NCBI GenBank assembly: GCA_014529385.2
Contig: CM043963.1
Location: forward strand, 106,791,912-106,855,911
From: Adiantum capillus-veneris
Lineage: Eukaryota > Streptophyta > Polypodiopsida > Polypodiales > Pteridaceae
Direction of reading: 5' to 3'
Length of the DNA stretch: 64,000 bases
The notes beneath the pieces are model-generated. The model was not told the origin of the DNA. It worked only from the letters and a program-made list of their open reading frames with translations, and ran no database searches. Positions 46,551 through 60,359 of this stretch are shown piece after piece. Each line of letters opens with the position of its first letter. Position 1 is the first letter of the stretch. The position numbers and the translations under genes were made by a program.

Positions 46551-46709
46551 AAAATAAGAGATGAGAGTCAATTTTCTTGAACCTATTCACTTCGGAAATG
46601 CTGCTACAGAAACACCTTCCATAACTCTAAAAATTTCTATCTTTACATCAATGTGTAGAGGGCTTTGTGCTCTTCGATTGAGGTTATAGATCACCCAAAT
46701 CGGAGTTTG

Positions 46710-46756
<47 letters not shown>

Positions 46757-46933
46757 GTAGATCAAACCGGAGAGGGCAATATTACTAATATTACTAATAT
46801 GGATTTCAAAATTATTAAATATTACTAATAACTACTAAGATCAATATAAAATGCTCTTAAATTCTCTAAACGCAACTAAACAATTTCACTCTCATCTTTT
46901 CAATCTCCTGCAAGAGATTTCTACTCAACTATC
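46551..46933. other. Spacer with (GA)n tract upstream of the transposase
   Basis: Contains a GA run at about 46712-46755 and AT-rich sequence with 'attactaat' repeats. This would be the promoter/5' untranslated side of the transposase, but I see no clear TATA box. Confidence 0.4.
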
Positions 46934-49900
46934 ATGTCATGCACTATAGTCTTTCCTTATTTCAAAAGGGCTTTTCCCTTTACCAATGGGAAGATTATCT
47001 TTGGGGTTAAATATCTACAAGAGCATGTTTCGCCACAAAATCTTTCTGCTTTGCATACAATTGTCATGGTTGGGAGTGAAGAGTTGACAGTGCCAATGGA
47101 GAGAACAAGCAATCACTTGGGAGAGGAGTTTTATGTTGTGGACAAATCTCTTTCTACAAAGTTCGTGGTGCTAGTCAAAGATGACACTGTCTCAAATTCT
47201 AGTGGCATGGTTGTTCCATTGGTGGATGTTCCCTACATAAACCTTACTAGTCCAAGAAAGGAACAACTCTTTGGAGAGAAAGCATTGCAAAAATCTTTTG
47301 AGGTAAGGAGTACAAATAGTATTTTGTCATTTTTAAAGCAATGACGAAGCTCAATACTTTGACGAAGCTTCTTTCAAACATAGTGGAAATCAAACAAGTG
47401 TCAAAAATACCAAACATGTACAATGGTGTTTGAGTTTCCACCAACCTTAGGAGAGGCTCATCCAATAGATGCTATGGAACATAAGTATGATCCACACCAT
47501 TGGACCAAACCGCAAACCTCAAATATTGCATTTCCAGGAGTGTTTTGCCAAAATCAGTGTGCAGATGCTCTAAAATGTCTCATTGAAGTTGTTCCAGATT
47601 GGTTAATATTGGGAAGCCAAACGCAATGCATTCCGTTTGTTGGCATACATGTGATTGCTTCGTGTATTATGTCATGCCAAGGGATGAGAGCATGAGCAGA
47701 TTAATGATACATCAAGGAACTCACCAAGATGATATGCGGGATGGGTCATCAAAAGGGCTCATCGCTAAAACCAAAGAAATGGTTGCACGAGTTCTCAGTG
47801 TGGATAGACATGCAGGCATAAGAAAGGTACAAATGTGTGTGGTAGTGACCAGAACTTTGATGCAAGAGGGGGGCTCTAGCCATGTACTTGGTGAGCAAGA
47901 ATTTCTAAATGTTGCTGAGGGAATGGGTCCCTTGGTGGAAGACAATTGGTGAGGATGATTTCATGTTTCTCATTTGGACATAATATTTCAAAGTAATTAT
48001 ACTCTGAAGTACAGATTTTGAAGGTCCATGGCTGCAGCTAGGAATGGGCCAACAAAGGAGATCTTTGGTGTGAACTCCTTGCTGCGGCTAAAAAGATATT
48101 GTACATATGATTTTTTCCACAAAAGCAGGTTTCTTGGACAAGGAGCGGAAGGGGAGCGTTGTTTTGTGTTCAAGATGTCTATAGTTGGTCCTGCATCTGG
48201 ATTGGATTTGGTTAATCAAATGCGACAAAGTGGACCTGGAGATCTTCAGCACACTTGGGTGCAATTTGATCACACTCATCGAGTGGCGGATTGGGTGATC
48301 ATGACATGCCATGTTTACGATCCAGGGTTTGTTGTCTTAGGAACATATTTCAAAAGTTTGGCATATCTTAAGAAATAACCAGCAACGTGTTTACTAATGT
48401 GCTCGTCTTATGTTGCAGCATGCAGGATCTCCTCACTATTGCAACATGTGAGATGAAAGAGGAAGACATGGAAGCACAAATTCTTTTCTCGCAGTGCATA
48501 AATGAAGTTATGGTCATGGACGTGAGAGAGCACATTTCCATGGATTCATGGCGGATAGCAATTGGAATGCAGTTTGCATAGTATTCAATGGTGGCAAAGA
48601 CAATGTTCTACAACATCAAGAGCGATCTTTCCTTTTTCATTGGAAACAAAGCATGGTGGCACACACCACAAAGTACATTGTCTCTTCATCTCAACAAACT
48701 CACAAAACATGTGTGAAAAGTGGCATCTAGGCCCCTCTAAAGAGGTAGTTGCAGTGGAGTCTCGTCTACTTTGACAATGGTGGAGAAATGAAAATTGCAT
48801 GGATAAAAACATCCCTGCAATGGGCTCTTGGTTGAGCTGGTGGGAGGTGCGTATTGCACATTGGGAGAGTATCATGTTAGCAATAGAGAGAAGTGCTGAT
48901 GGGGCAAACACTCCAAGAACCAACTTGGCTGAGAGAAAGCATGGTAGCTGGCTTGCAGGCGAAGGGTTCAAAAAAATAAAATCTCATTGTATGACGCATG
49001 TACTTTAGATATGGAAAATGCAATGCTACAAAGCACGAAGGCAGTTTCTTACTCTCAAGGTAAACATATTGGAAAGGGTCCTTCACTAGAGAGGCTCAAG
49101 GAAAGAGTTTCCTCTAGTCTAGCACAAGCGATAAGAGTAGTAAATGAAGCTACATCTGGAACACCCATGTATAAGGCTTGTACCCCGCTTGAAGGAGATA
49201 AAGAAACCGTTTGGCAAAAAGCGAGGGCCATCGATTGTGATTGATGTTGAGGATGAATTGACACATAGGCCAGATTACAATGCAAAAACATGAGACTGCA
49301 CAACACACAAAAGGCCAAGGAAGATCATTTTCACGAAAGATTCAGGGGTAGTAGATGGGAGTGAGAATTCCAAAGAGAAGACGAAGTTTTGTGTTTTGGA
49401 ACAAAATGTCAATGAAGCTATGGGGCAATCATAAGAACCCCTATCGGTAGTTGTGTGACATGCAGTGGCACCCCCAGTGGTGGAAAAAGATGTCGACCAA
49501 ATATTGTGGCATGTAGTAAAGGGACTCTTGCACCATCCTTTGAGGGGTATAGAAAACATCCAAATGGGCTACTCAGAAAATGGTTTTGGTTTTGTCCCAG
49601 ACATGTTATTCATTGCTATGTGGTGGATCATAATATATAACCAAGGCCAGCTCCTCCTCCAACAACTTGGCCCGTTGATCTAAGAACATGATCTAGGAAC
49701 AAATCTCACAGATGAAGAAGTTGAGGTACTACTTAAAGGAGGATTTCAAGTGGAGACAATTGGAAGAGATCGAGAGAGTGCAACAACCATGCGAACTCCT
49801 CCTAGGAGTGGAGGTGATTGCCCTTCCGCTTCAACAAAAGCAAGTAGCAGTGGTTCAATACTAAGAAATGGCATAAGAGTCAAATTTCGGACTTCCATTT

Positions 49901-50262
49901 CAGAGGAGGTAGCTAAGAAAACTGATCTCGCTCTTTGTTTAAAGGCTAAGGTTATTGAAGAGAAATGCATTGTAGACAAAGCACATGCAGTTTTCAAGAT
50001 TGAGCATCACGCAGTACATGGACATGTGGGGGTGTATAAGGTACACATCAAGGATGATGAGTCCTATTGCACATGCCCTGATTTCACCAATAGGGAGGCC
50101 AATAAAAAATTTTATTTGGCTTGCAAGCACTTGTACTTCATTTTCTTGAGAGTCCTTGGATTGAGCCAAAATGAAAACATGTTCATACATCAACCCGTGC
50201 TAAGCAAAGTACATGTCTACAATGCTCTTAGTCGTGAACGCACATATCCAAACTTAGAGTGA
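46934..50262 (+). pseudogene. Mutator-like transposase with SWIM zinc finger (decayed, intron-containing)
   Basis: Plus-strand coding pieces in order: 46934-47302 (ends at a donor-like GAG|GTAAGG), 47423-47952 (contains HSVCWHTCDCFVYYVMPRDE and IHQGTHQDDMRDG, perhaps a zinc-binding DNA-binding domain), and 48028-48378 (LQHTWVQFDHTHRVADWVIM, with a likely first catalytic Asp at 48268). Then 48387-48730 after an acceptor-like TTATGTTGCAG (HGFMADSNWNAV, QERSFLFHWKQSM), and 48799-49244. 49750-50262 ends in a SWIM finger, CTC...CKH, with Cys codons at 50068, 50074 and 50122 and His at 50128. The layout matches MULE transposases, and the position next to the right TIR fits. Frameshifts and stops abound. 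The exact catalytic triad is unproven. Confidence 0.65.
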
Positions 50263-50434
50263 AGCTCAAGATTGTACAATTTTGTGCCATGTATTGTAGT
50301 TGGTGAAGTTGATATAGATTGGGTAGGAATTGGATCTTTGGGTGGATGTTTTGGATTATCTTTGGTTATACAACTTTTAATCTCTCTTTTTGTTAGCAAT
50401 AATCTTGATGTAAAATTGTTTAGGTTTATACTTC

Positions 50435-50562
50435 TCCGAGAGAGAGAGAGAGAGAGAGAGGATCAAGAGAGAGAAAAATCCAAGGGTGCCTGAGATAGGG
50501 GAAAGAGAGAGAGAGAGAGAGTGAGTGTGAGAGAGAGAGAGAACCGGTGGGTGGGGTGGGGG

Positions 50563-50634
<72 letters not shown>

Positions 50635-50768
50635 GACAGGTTAGGGCGCTAGAGAGAGAGGGAGATAGATAGAGAGAGAGGGTCAAGGGAGAGAAAAAAG
50701 GAGCAAAAGTGATGGTGACAACAATGTGGGATCGATGTGTGTTTACCAAGGAAAAAAATTAAGAAAAC

Positions 50769-50849
<81 letters not shown>
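50435..50849. repeat. (GA)n tracts inside the MULE right end
   Basis: GA runs at 50439-50460, 50565-50631 and 50773-50848 with short unique spacers. They adjoin the right TIR as the CT run adjoins the left TIR. Confidence 0.9.
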
Positions 50850-50854
<5 letters not shown>

Positions 50855-50938
50855 GAATAAAGTTGAGAAGAGAGGAAAGAATCTTTTTGGAATTTGCTCG
50901 TTGGATTCCAAAAAGCGCTCACCAAAAAATATCCCCCC
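50850..50938 (-). repeat. MULE right terminal inverted repeat
   Basis: The reverse complement starts GGGGGGATATTTTTTGGTGAGC, then GGAATC, ACGAGCA and TTCTCAACTTT, and matches 11488-11600. Confidence 0.78.
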
Positions 50939-50947
50939 TTTGAAAGG
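50939..50947. repeat. Target-site duplication, right copy (TTTGAAAGG)
   Basis: Exact copy of 11479-11487 directly outside the right TIR. Confidence 0.8.
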
Positions 50948-53900
50948 TCTACATACCATCTCATAGAATTATGCCGAGTGCTAGAGCATGAAGGATGGTT
51001 TATCTCTGAGGAAAGAATCTATAATAGCCCATCCTCTCTAGAGCTAAATGACATTACCTGAGCGAACCCAAAAAATTCTCCAAAGCTAAACTCTCAAAAG
51101 TCAAGCTTCATTATTGTGACCAGACGAGCATATATTATGACCAAAATGGATGTATATATAGACGAGAGTCTACAATCTATGGTGTCTTGGGTCCTGAGTC
51201 CACAGAAGCTCATGTCATAAGAGACCCACGGGATAGACAATATCAAGGTGAAGATAATGCAACTTACAACCTAACTTGGGAAGGCACATGTCATGTTTTA
51301 CGGAGATGCATTTGTAGATGCCAAATATTGACAGTGTAATACACAATATACCTTTAGAGCCCCAAAATGTGAGATCAAACAAGAGCCAAACAGTCTTGAG
51401 CCAGGCTCAAGAGAAAGCATTAATGGTCACCCTAGGAAGTGGGCTCAACGCTTGTACCAGGAATCCTAAAGTCAATTAGAAGTCCTAGAACTTCTAGCTA
51501 GCCCTCTTCAAAGCAGAAGCCATTAAAGGATCATATGGTTGTTGGAAGCTACCAGATGACCTAGATTCCCTCAAAATTTGATGACCAATGCCTGTATGAA
51601 GATCGTCAAGGACAAAAGTACAAGACTTCCACAAGTCAAAGTCAAAAGCCAACCAACCCAATAGTGTTCAAGCAATTGCATGTGACCAAGCTCACATATG
51701 CATATCAAGATGCAAATGGCAATGAATACCAGCAAGTTCATGACCTTGTACAAACCCCTATGGATGGTCAGTTTGAAGTCAAAGATTTTTCAAGATGGTG
51801 CAAAACCTCAAGCTGTCAGAATAGGTGATAGATAGCTCAAAATCAACAAAAGCTAAAGCTTAGAAGCTACACAAAAGTTAACTCCAAAATCCTCTCCAAA
51901 GAGACAGATTTTACCTGAAAGTACAATGGATCTTTTAAGGTCAAAAGTTACCCAAATGCATGCAGATATTGCACAAAATTTCAAGAAAAGGTGCAGTAAA
52001 ACAACCAAACGAGCCAACATCGAATGCAGTAGGTTGTCAAAGCCAAGAAGTCATAGAAAAAGTTCAACCCAAGGATGCAACCACGATAAGATCAGTCACT
52101 ACAAAAAGAAATCTTGAGAAGGTCAAGTGCAAAATTATTGGTGAACATGAAGAAAGCTATCAAGAGAAGTAAAGCTAAATTTTCAGCTGGACAAGAACCT
52201 CGTGTCTTTTTGCACTTGGAAAAAATGTGGCCAACTGCAACTAGAAGATGCACTAACATGTCTGGAAACAAATGAGCAATATGTTAGGGAATCATTTACA
52301 CTGCCATTCAAATAGGTTCAAAGACCCTCGAAGCTGTAATGACAGTAAAAGGTGTACCATACGACATTATATTGGGAATGCCATTGGCCCAAAAAGTTCT
52401 AGAGATACGGAGTTCAAATAAGATGCAATCTTCAAAGACAACAAAGAATGAAAACTATTGACATCACAAAGTCCTCAAGTACAGTTCAAATGGAGACCAA
52501 TGCCAAAAAAAAGTTTATTGAAGATGATTCATCTCCTCCAATAGAACCTCAGATGAGATTAAAACAGATCATACAAAAGCAAAATACAGGTTAGACACAA
52601 CAAATAGTCACCACAAGGACTATTGAGCAGTAAATGCCATCAAAACTAGAAGTAAAGAATATTGAAGTTATAGAAAACCAAGATGCAATAGGAAGTCCAA
52701 AGGTCAGTCACTCATTGTCAATTGAGTCAGTAAATGCCATCAAAACTAGAAGAAAGAATATTGAAGCTATAAAAAACCAAGATACAATAGGAAGTCCAAA
52801 GGTCAGTCACTCATTGTCAATTGAGTCAACAGATGTAAGTCCCAATGGAACACAAAGTTCAAAATCACCTTCCATAAATACCCAGCAAGATAAAGATGAG
52901 ACCATGGAAAAATAAGAACAGAGGTCTTCAACAAAACCATCAATGCAAATAGCTATAGTCCTCAGTAATGCAAATGGAGTGAGTGTCAGATGCAATGCTC
53001 TATTAGATAAAGAACCAAAGAGTAATATGCTTTTAGATAGCATCCAAAATCATGAAGAGCATGTAAATTTCCAAGTAAAGCCTTCAAGAGAAATGCCTAC
53101 AGATGTCATCCTTGGTCATCAGTGGCTAGACCAGCACAAAGCATGCAAAGAAGTTACAATGCTATTACTCTCCTTTCCAAGTGGTAGTAAGCAAAAGTTA
53201 TAGGTACCATTATTGCTGGATTTAGAGTTCCAAAAGCCTGGGGGATTCACTCTATATACAAAACAGGATGCCACCTGCGAGCGGATAACTTTGATAAAAT
53301 CCCTACATACAACTCGAATTAGGGCATATTACCCCCCTTTCTACGCTTATACAATAATCAAGTAAGAAATTATCATACCCCTATCTTACATATAGAATTT
53401 AGGTCTCACATGATCTAATTGAGTCAAAGAGTGTGTAGCATAGTGACTGGCAACGTACTAAGGAACCACTTCTATTGATAACCAGATGTACCATCAAAGT
53501 AGTGTTAGTTCTTGCATGTATCTTTGTAGTTATTCACTCACAAGTTTGAGGGCGGACTCTTTTGGGAAGCCATGATTTTGAAACACAAAAAAATCCTCTT
53601 ATTTTCCCTTTTTCTCACTCCCCACCCCAAATATTATACCGCCTCCCTTATTTTCAAGCTTGGGAGTTAAATTATTGAGGGCATGTCCCTAACTTATACG
53701 CTTATGTAACTTGTAAAAAACCCCCTCCCTTGCACTTACGTGGTGCAGTAAGTTTTCCATGGTGAATCCCCCGGGTCCAAAAGTCACAAGAATCAAGGAC
53801 ACAACTTACAGACAAAGGTAAAGCTAAAGTGGAACCCCCATTGACAAGCGTGAAAAATGTGTCAACATACGCCACTACATCAAAGAATCCTCATGGATCA

Positions 53901-55668
53901 GCTCCTTCAAACAAGTCAGGCTTTAGAAATTCCCAATCATTTGTTGACCCAAACAAAACCTCTAGGGAGTCGCCCAAAAACAAAAAGGTATATAAGCCCA
54001 AGCACTTATTAAAGCAAATGAAAGTAAATCAAGTGTTTTTCTCGAGCAGTCTGGTAAAAGTTAGTGATATAGTGTGGATTGAAGATGGAACATCAACACA
54101 AAAAGAAAACCACATGGGATGGATAACATCATAGTGCAATTTAGAAGAACAAGAGTACTACAGAGGTAATAGGCAGATATGGGTATCAAAACCAAAGATC
54201 ACGGTATATGAAGTATGATCAAGGCCCTCCCAAAGTAGAAGGCCAACTTGATATCAACCTTGACAACATCCCAGGATACCTAAGAAGAGACGATACAAAA
54301 GTGCAACACCGAGTGTTGTTATAGTCTACCACAACCAGCAAGAAGCTACAAAGTAGACATGGAATCCAAAGAATCTTCTTCTTGGACAAGGATTCTACAC
54401 AAGCTATACAAAGATTTGGCAACCAGTCAACCACAGACCAATTGCAATTGCAATAGAAGTACATGAATATCTCGAGAGTTCAACAAGACCTCAAACTACA
54501 CAAAGTCATCAAGGAAGCTACAAAGGTAATGGAAAGATTTGGATTCCTAAGTCTTCCAATGCTCCAAGCTAGAAGATGAATGTCAACAATCAACAAAGGC
54601 CTACAACAATATCAAAGGCTCCTTACAACATGCCTAACTAGAGAATGAAATGGACAATGGAGTCTTTACAGTCAAAGAAGGACAACGAGTTCAAAATGAA
54701 TGCAAATTTCAAGATGATTAAATAGGTATGGCAAAAGAAACCTTCAATGCCAACTTGGTCCTTTAATAATGCACTATTTAAGTATTTAAGCTTACTTTTA
54801 CCAAAAGAAATGTTTTGTAATAAGCTCAAGAGCGTAAAAATTCAAGTCGCTAGGGTGCAACATGTCGCTCATGTTGGATGAGATGGGCATAGGAGTCAAA
54901 GTCTATAGATAAACTTAATCATGGTGGAGTGACGTAGAGTCCAACACTCACACACAATGCACCGTAAGATGAGAGCACATATCCTTGATAGTGAAATCCC
55001 TTCCTAAAGGGGTGCTAGCTTGTAAAGCCATGACATATGATTTTATAGATACACCTACTTTATGAAGAACCCCTCAAATTTATTTTTTTGCACAACATAT
55101 TGTTTTTCATGCACTTTTCTGTATGCGTATAGGATGTGCCATCATTGGACATATGCATTAGACACTCTTTTTTGCTTCCAGCTATGCATCTTGAGTGGAC
55201 TACAATAGGCAAACCAACTTTCCATATTTCTACCCAAGTATTTTTTGCCATTAAATTCCTTTGTACATCAACAAATAATCCCTTCATTACTTTATTAATA
55301 TTTTCCATGCTCATAAGTACGCCAATAATGCGCATATCCCAAAGGCACTTTTTTTCCACTTGGTTTTTCTCCTTTGGTCATTTAGGTATTAGACCTTAAT
55401 TTAGAACCTCACTTCTCTACTTCTCTTTTAAATACTCTTAATAGATAAAGATCCTACCTTGCCATTATGCTGCTATATCGGACAATGAGACATCGTCTCT
55501 CACATTAGAGCCAAATTTGGACATTCAAGATGCTATCGTGGAATGAACCAATTTATCAACAAATGAAGACAATACAGCCCATCGACAACCAATCAACAAC
55601 CTTACAGTCTCCACGAACACTTCTCAATAGTGCACAAGGACGAGCACTAAAATGGGAAGCGGGGAATG
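50948..55668 (+). pseudogene. Right half of an old LTR retroelement interrupted by the MULE
   Basis: Starts with an open frame in phase with the end of 11395-11478. Retropepsin-like traces follow: VPYDIILGMPLAQKVLEI near 52355-52410, and ALLDKEPKSNMLLDS with DVILGHQWLDQH near 53000-53140, where LLDKE replaces the catalytic LLDTGA. 53829-54134 is a basic Ser/Asn/Lys-rich stretch. No RT or integrase motif was found, so it may be a non-autonomous or heavily deleted element. It ends in a purine tract (GGGAAGCGGGGAA) at 55656-55668 before an LTR-like start. Confidence 0.5.
52631..52832 (+). repeat. 100-bp tandem duplication in the old retroelement
   Basis: Units start at 52631 and 52731. Both contain 'ccatcaaaactagaag' and 'ggtcagtcactcattgtcaa' and translate to similar Ser-rich peptides (GSPKVSHSLSIES twice). 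Confidence 0.9.
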
Positions 55669-56420
55669 TTAATTGAGCCGACATCAGTTAACAGAAGCTA
55701 CTAAAGGCCCAAGCCTTGCAAATGCACATCAAAGACAAATACAAAGAAGTAGTGAATATTGGTTATACATTTTTCCAAAATGGCCATGTATTGTAATTCC
55801 TGATTTATTTCAAGCCATTGTAATAATTGTAATGTGTTATGAGCTCGATGAGAGTTCCAACATGTAGAGAATAGGCCAGCTAGTGTGCCTAGGTTGCAGA
55901 TACAGTAAGTTGTGGAGCGCTAAAGGCTTGGGAACTTGGACAATGCACATTTTACCCTAGGTATATAAGGCAATGTGTAAATGGAAGAGAAATGGAAGGA
56001 GGGTTCTCAGCCTCATTTGTTGAGACCACTACTAGTGAGAGCTCGTGAGGTGTGTGGCTATGGAGTCCTTGAGCTTCTCCTTGCTCATGTGACTTGATTA
56101 ACACTAATCAATGCTTAATTCTCTTTCACTCTCTTATGATTGTCTATGATGCTTCACTTAGCTAGATCTTAGGTAATTAGTGGTTAATCTTGTTCTAATC
56201 TTGTGTGATTTCCCTTTATTCTTTGTGTGTGCATGTAGGTTTGATTGTAATGTGTATGCTGAATAGATCTATGTGTGTGCGCTTGTGATTAGTGTGTTGC
56301 ATGATGGAGTTTGTGATGTGTGCATCATTCCAATCATGAGTGTGCGTGATTGGGTTGATTTGAGGTTAAGAGAAGTGGATGTGGAGATTGCTAATCTTGG
56401 TTGCTTAGCTCCTCCATAGG
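55669..56420 (+). repeat. Probable 3' LTR of the interrupted retroelement
   Basis: Starts TGTTAATTGAGCC directly after a purine tract. A TATATAAGG box lies at 55971-55979 with pyrimidine-rich and TG-rich sequence after it, as in a promoter-bearing LTR. The right end is not defined and no matching 5' LTR was seen in 7880-11478, so this is provisional. Confidence 0.5.
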
Positions 56421-58131
56421 CCAAAAAGCTCACCTCGTAGAGTCATTGTTCGTGTTGCCATGATTATCTCACTAATGGGGTGAGTGTTTCCATGCCCTAG
56501 CCAGGTAGCTCATCACTTCGGATGGACAGTTATGTGATGATAATTGGAGCTATGCTACGATGGTACCCCCAATAGAGGAGCTTAGAGCTCCTTTGTCCAT
56601 GGTGACTACATGCCCATGCGTTGATGGTGGATGTAGGCATTGACCCTATCATGTGCGATGTCATAGCATGGTGTTCTTGATGCCACTCTCTGTCGATGGT
56701 AGTCATGGACAGGCCTTGTTGGCACCCCTATGGGGACTGTTCACACATGATTGAGCATGCCCCCCTGTGCTTGAAGAAGGGAGGGTTCTTACGGACTTCT
56801 TCCGAGCTAAATCTAAATAGACTTCATTTTAGAAGAAATGATGACGGAGGCAGCAACAGTGCTTTAAAAGAGAGGATGAAGACAACACCGTCGTTGCCCC
56901 ATCCCACCCTTTGCCTTGGAGGTAAAGGAAAAATTCTACTTTTAGGTGCTTTTTTGCATGTGAAGAGGGAGACAAAAGTGACCTCTCTTTTTGGTTCTTC
57001 TAGATAGCGAAGGAATAAAAGGGGAAGAAGGACATTGAAGAAGAAGAAGAAAACGACATGGAGGCTAGGGAGATCTCTCACTCTCTCTATTTTCCTCAAA
57101 CTTGGGGACAACAAGCTCAAAGGGAGGGAGAGCTCTCAATCTCTCTCTTGCTCTCCATTTTTTTGTGTTTGTCAAGAAGAAGCGAAGGAACTCAAGCAAG
57201 GATTTTTTTTTTCTTGATCTCTCTTTCTTGTGTGGTGGCAAAGAAGCTCAAAATGGTAAGGAAACTCTCTTTCTCCTTGTGCTCCGGCTCCCCTCTTAGA
57301 CAAGAAAAAGGGAAGAAGGACGCAGTTGTGAGCTATTTGCGTTGGAATTGGGATTGAAACAAGACAAGATCGTGTTTTTCTTGCTTGGTGGTGAAGAAGG
57401 ACAAAATAGAGGATAATTTGGGTATTAGGGTTGGGTTTCCTCTTCCTTGCTTGCTCTGATGCCTCCAATTGGGTTTTGGCTTACTCTAGCTATGGAGAAC
57501 ATTGATCTTATAGTCTATATGCATTATTTACCTCTAGGGTGCACCACAATTGATCGCACCTAGAGCCTATTACTTCAATTGTTTGTATCTACTTCTTAGT
57601 TGAAGATTACATTCTACAATTGATTTTCTAAACGCATTTCTTGTGTCATGCATCTTCTCTCTCTCTCTTCCCACAGCCAAAGGTTTGGTGCCCTCGTGGC
57701 TCATCTCCCAAACCGCTAAATACTTGACATCTTTGGTGAACCTGATGCAAAGTGAGCCGAGGTGGGATTTTGATTGGAAAGATGTATACACCACAAGAGG
57801 TAGCCATGCAACAGAGGGTGCAACAATTTTCTACTTAAATGCAGCACCAACATGGCTCCCAACAACAATTCTATTTGAATGATCGAATTTGAAAAGCTTG
57901 ACATGCGGTAACTGATAAATTGTAGCGGTTTGAAGGCCATGATATCTCAAAATTTTGCAACATTGGAAAGGGGGGAATAGATGGAACACACCTAGAACAA
58001 ATAGTTGCCTCCTTATGCACAAATAGTTGCCTTCTTATAGCCCAAGGTACCTACAACACCCCAATCCCCTAGCAATACTCGTCAATTTTTGCACATCTCA
58101 CTCAGATACATTCATATACACGGATCTTGAC

Positions 58132-58167
<36 letters not shown>

Positions 58168-58246
58168 CCTGATGCATATCATTATAGCCACAATTTCCAG
58201 CTCTCTCTCTCTCTCTCTCTCTCTCCATGCACAACCTTAGGTTGTC

Positions 58247-58288
<42 letters not shown>

Positions 58289-59279
58289 TAGCAAAATCAT
58301 GAGAGACAACAGACAAAGCAGAGAATATTAATTGCAGAGAAGAAAATTGAGACAACACAAGCTATGGTACCCTTTGATTGAATCGCAAGTAGGTGTACAA
58401 TGGGCCTCACATGTGAGAGGTCTCCCCTCTTTCTTTGTATAGGCCCCAAAAAACTCTAGAACCAAAAGCGAGAGGCAAAAATGTTCAAAATGATGTTTTC
58501 CTTTCTTCTCTTGAGTTGTTTTACAAATACGTTTTATTACAAAAAAATTCTTAATCAACACTTTTTGACTTGAGAGATACCTGTCCATTTATGCACCAAA
58601 GTTAGTTCTCACTTTCCTCTTCATTAGTGGCCACATGGCCTCAAGCTACCAACTTGCTTCACATGGTTTAGGAGGTTGTTCAAGCAACTTCAACTTATCA
58701 TAACTTCATATGACAAGCTCCGTTTGATAGTTGTAAAGACCGGCATGGAGAGCACACTAAACACTAAAAAAAATTCTCTTGACTTTCCTCAACCAGCAAG
58801 CACCAAATGACCTATTTGGCATGTAGAGAATCACATTTTTCACACGCATCTATCGTGTACATGCCCCATCTTACATCCAGCTCGTGCTCAAGCATACCAC
58901 CATCATCTTGCAAGCATGCATACAACTGCTTCAAGCATCTACCTATGCTAACATGGTTTAGGTGCACTAGCGTTTACGAACAATCTAGGGAGAATAACAG
59001 AAATGACTATCATGATGTAGCCCGAACTAAAGAGATTTAGGCTGTCCAAGGTGAAAACTAGCAAACTTATAAAGAGGCTTTGCAAGAGGAATACTTTCTT
59101 GATGATTCACCAAGTAGAGTTTATTGAAGTGGATACAAATAAAAAACAAGCGAGAGCTATTATGCGAGTTTGATAAAGTTTTTGAGCAATTATCTATGAC
59201 ATAGCAACGAATGATGAAGCCAGAAGGGGTGGAGTTGTTTGTCCAAGCTGTTAGTCAACGACTTCAAAAGAGTTTAGAG
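56421..59279. other. Unassigned stretch with microsatellites
   Basis: No convincing gene. Short open frames at 56696-57007 and 57035-57357 are Lys/Arg/Ser-rich and look like chance. (AC)n runs at about 58135-58167 and 58250-58286 and a CT run at 58201-58225 are present. A weak protein trace near 57640-57880 (WDFDWKDVYT) is not recognised. Confidence 0.4.
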
Positions 59280-59386
59280 CGAGCTCCGGAGTGAGATTTT
59301 TTGGGATATTCCCTAGATGTCATCTTTACCAAAAATGCTTGCTCATGAAGCAATTGGAGCAATCACAACAAGCTTTTGGGAGAGAG

Positions 59387-59400
<14 letters not shown>
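59280..59400 (+). repeat. Left TIR of the LINE B-containing unit
   Basis: Matches the reverse complement of 62775-62905 over about 130 bp, then continues into a CT run (59395-59433) and a run of 36 C (59469-59504). Confidence 0.75.
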
Positions 59401-59437
<37 letters not shown>

Positions 59438-59467
59438 ATATATATCTCCTCATCGCCTCTCTCTCCA

Positions 59468-59468
<1 letters not shown>

Positions 59469-59504
<36 letters not shown>
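59469..59504. repeat. Poly-C run (36 C)
   Basis: Uninterrupted run of 36 cytosines between CT tracts at the 3' boundary of LINE B. Confidence 0.95.
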
Positions 59505-59537
<33 letters not shown>

Positions 59538-59828
59538 GTGCGTGTGTCCCTACCTCCCGGCTTCCAAACGACGCATAGCACATTCATGCCACTTGTGATT
59601 GGCCGGAACCTCAAGGCCAAGGTACTTAAAGCTTTCGACACCTTCAAGTATCTCATTGTTGTACAAAATGCATGGCTTCTCTTTATGGTTGGTTTTCACA
59701 AGCATAACAATCATTCACAATCAACCCACTATGCAAGCAAAATTTCTCAAGAACAACCATAAGCTTTTGTGCATCCTCTAAAGTGTGTACTAGAAGCACT
59801 ACATTATTTGCATGCAACCAAAGCATGA

Positions 59829-60359
59829 TTACCACACATTGCAAATAATGGCCTCTTCAAGACCTTCTTCTTGCATAAAGTCAAGTACCATTTGTTCCAA
59901 TTGATCGATGCATAGACCAAAGAGAATTGGTGACAACGGACATCCTTGTCTAACCCCAATAGTGCTTGCAATTTTTTTTGAAATTCCTCTTCCCATGCGC
60001 AATTGACACATCATCTTCTCATAGATTTGAGAAACCGCAAGCATAAACTTACTTGGCACTTGGAGTTCTTCCATCCTTCTCCACAAATTATTACGTGGAA
60101 TCACATCAAAGGCTTTCTTAAAGTCCACAAAGCAACAATACAATTGCTTGCCTTTCAACCAACTTTCCTCCATGAGAACACGAAGAGTGACAAGATGATC
60201 AATGGTGCTATGGCGTCTACAAAAGCCAGCTTGTTCTTGTGCACTCTTGCCATTCTTTTCAACCCAATCACTTAATTTAATCTTCATTATGCACAACTTT
60301 ACCATAAGAGGCCCAATTATTATAGTCCGGTAGTTATTTACATCCCCTCCTTTATGCAA
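59829..60359 (-). pseudogene. LINE B reverse transcriptase core
   Basis: 176 codons open on the minus strand, with GQAGFCRRH-type motif (EQAGFCRRHSTIDHLVTLR), CCFVDFKKAFDVIPRNNLW and GVRQGCPLSPILFGLCIDQL. These are RT motifs 2-4 of a LINE. The FVDFKKAF aspartate is kept here, unlike LINE A. Just downstream the expected YADD reads HANN, so the enzyme would be dead. Confidence 0.85.
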
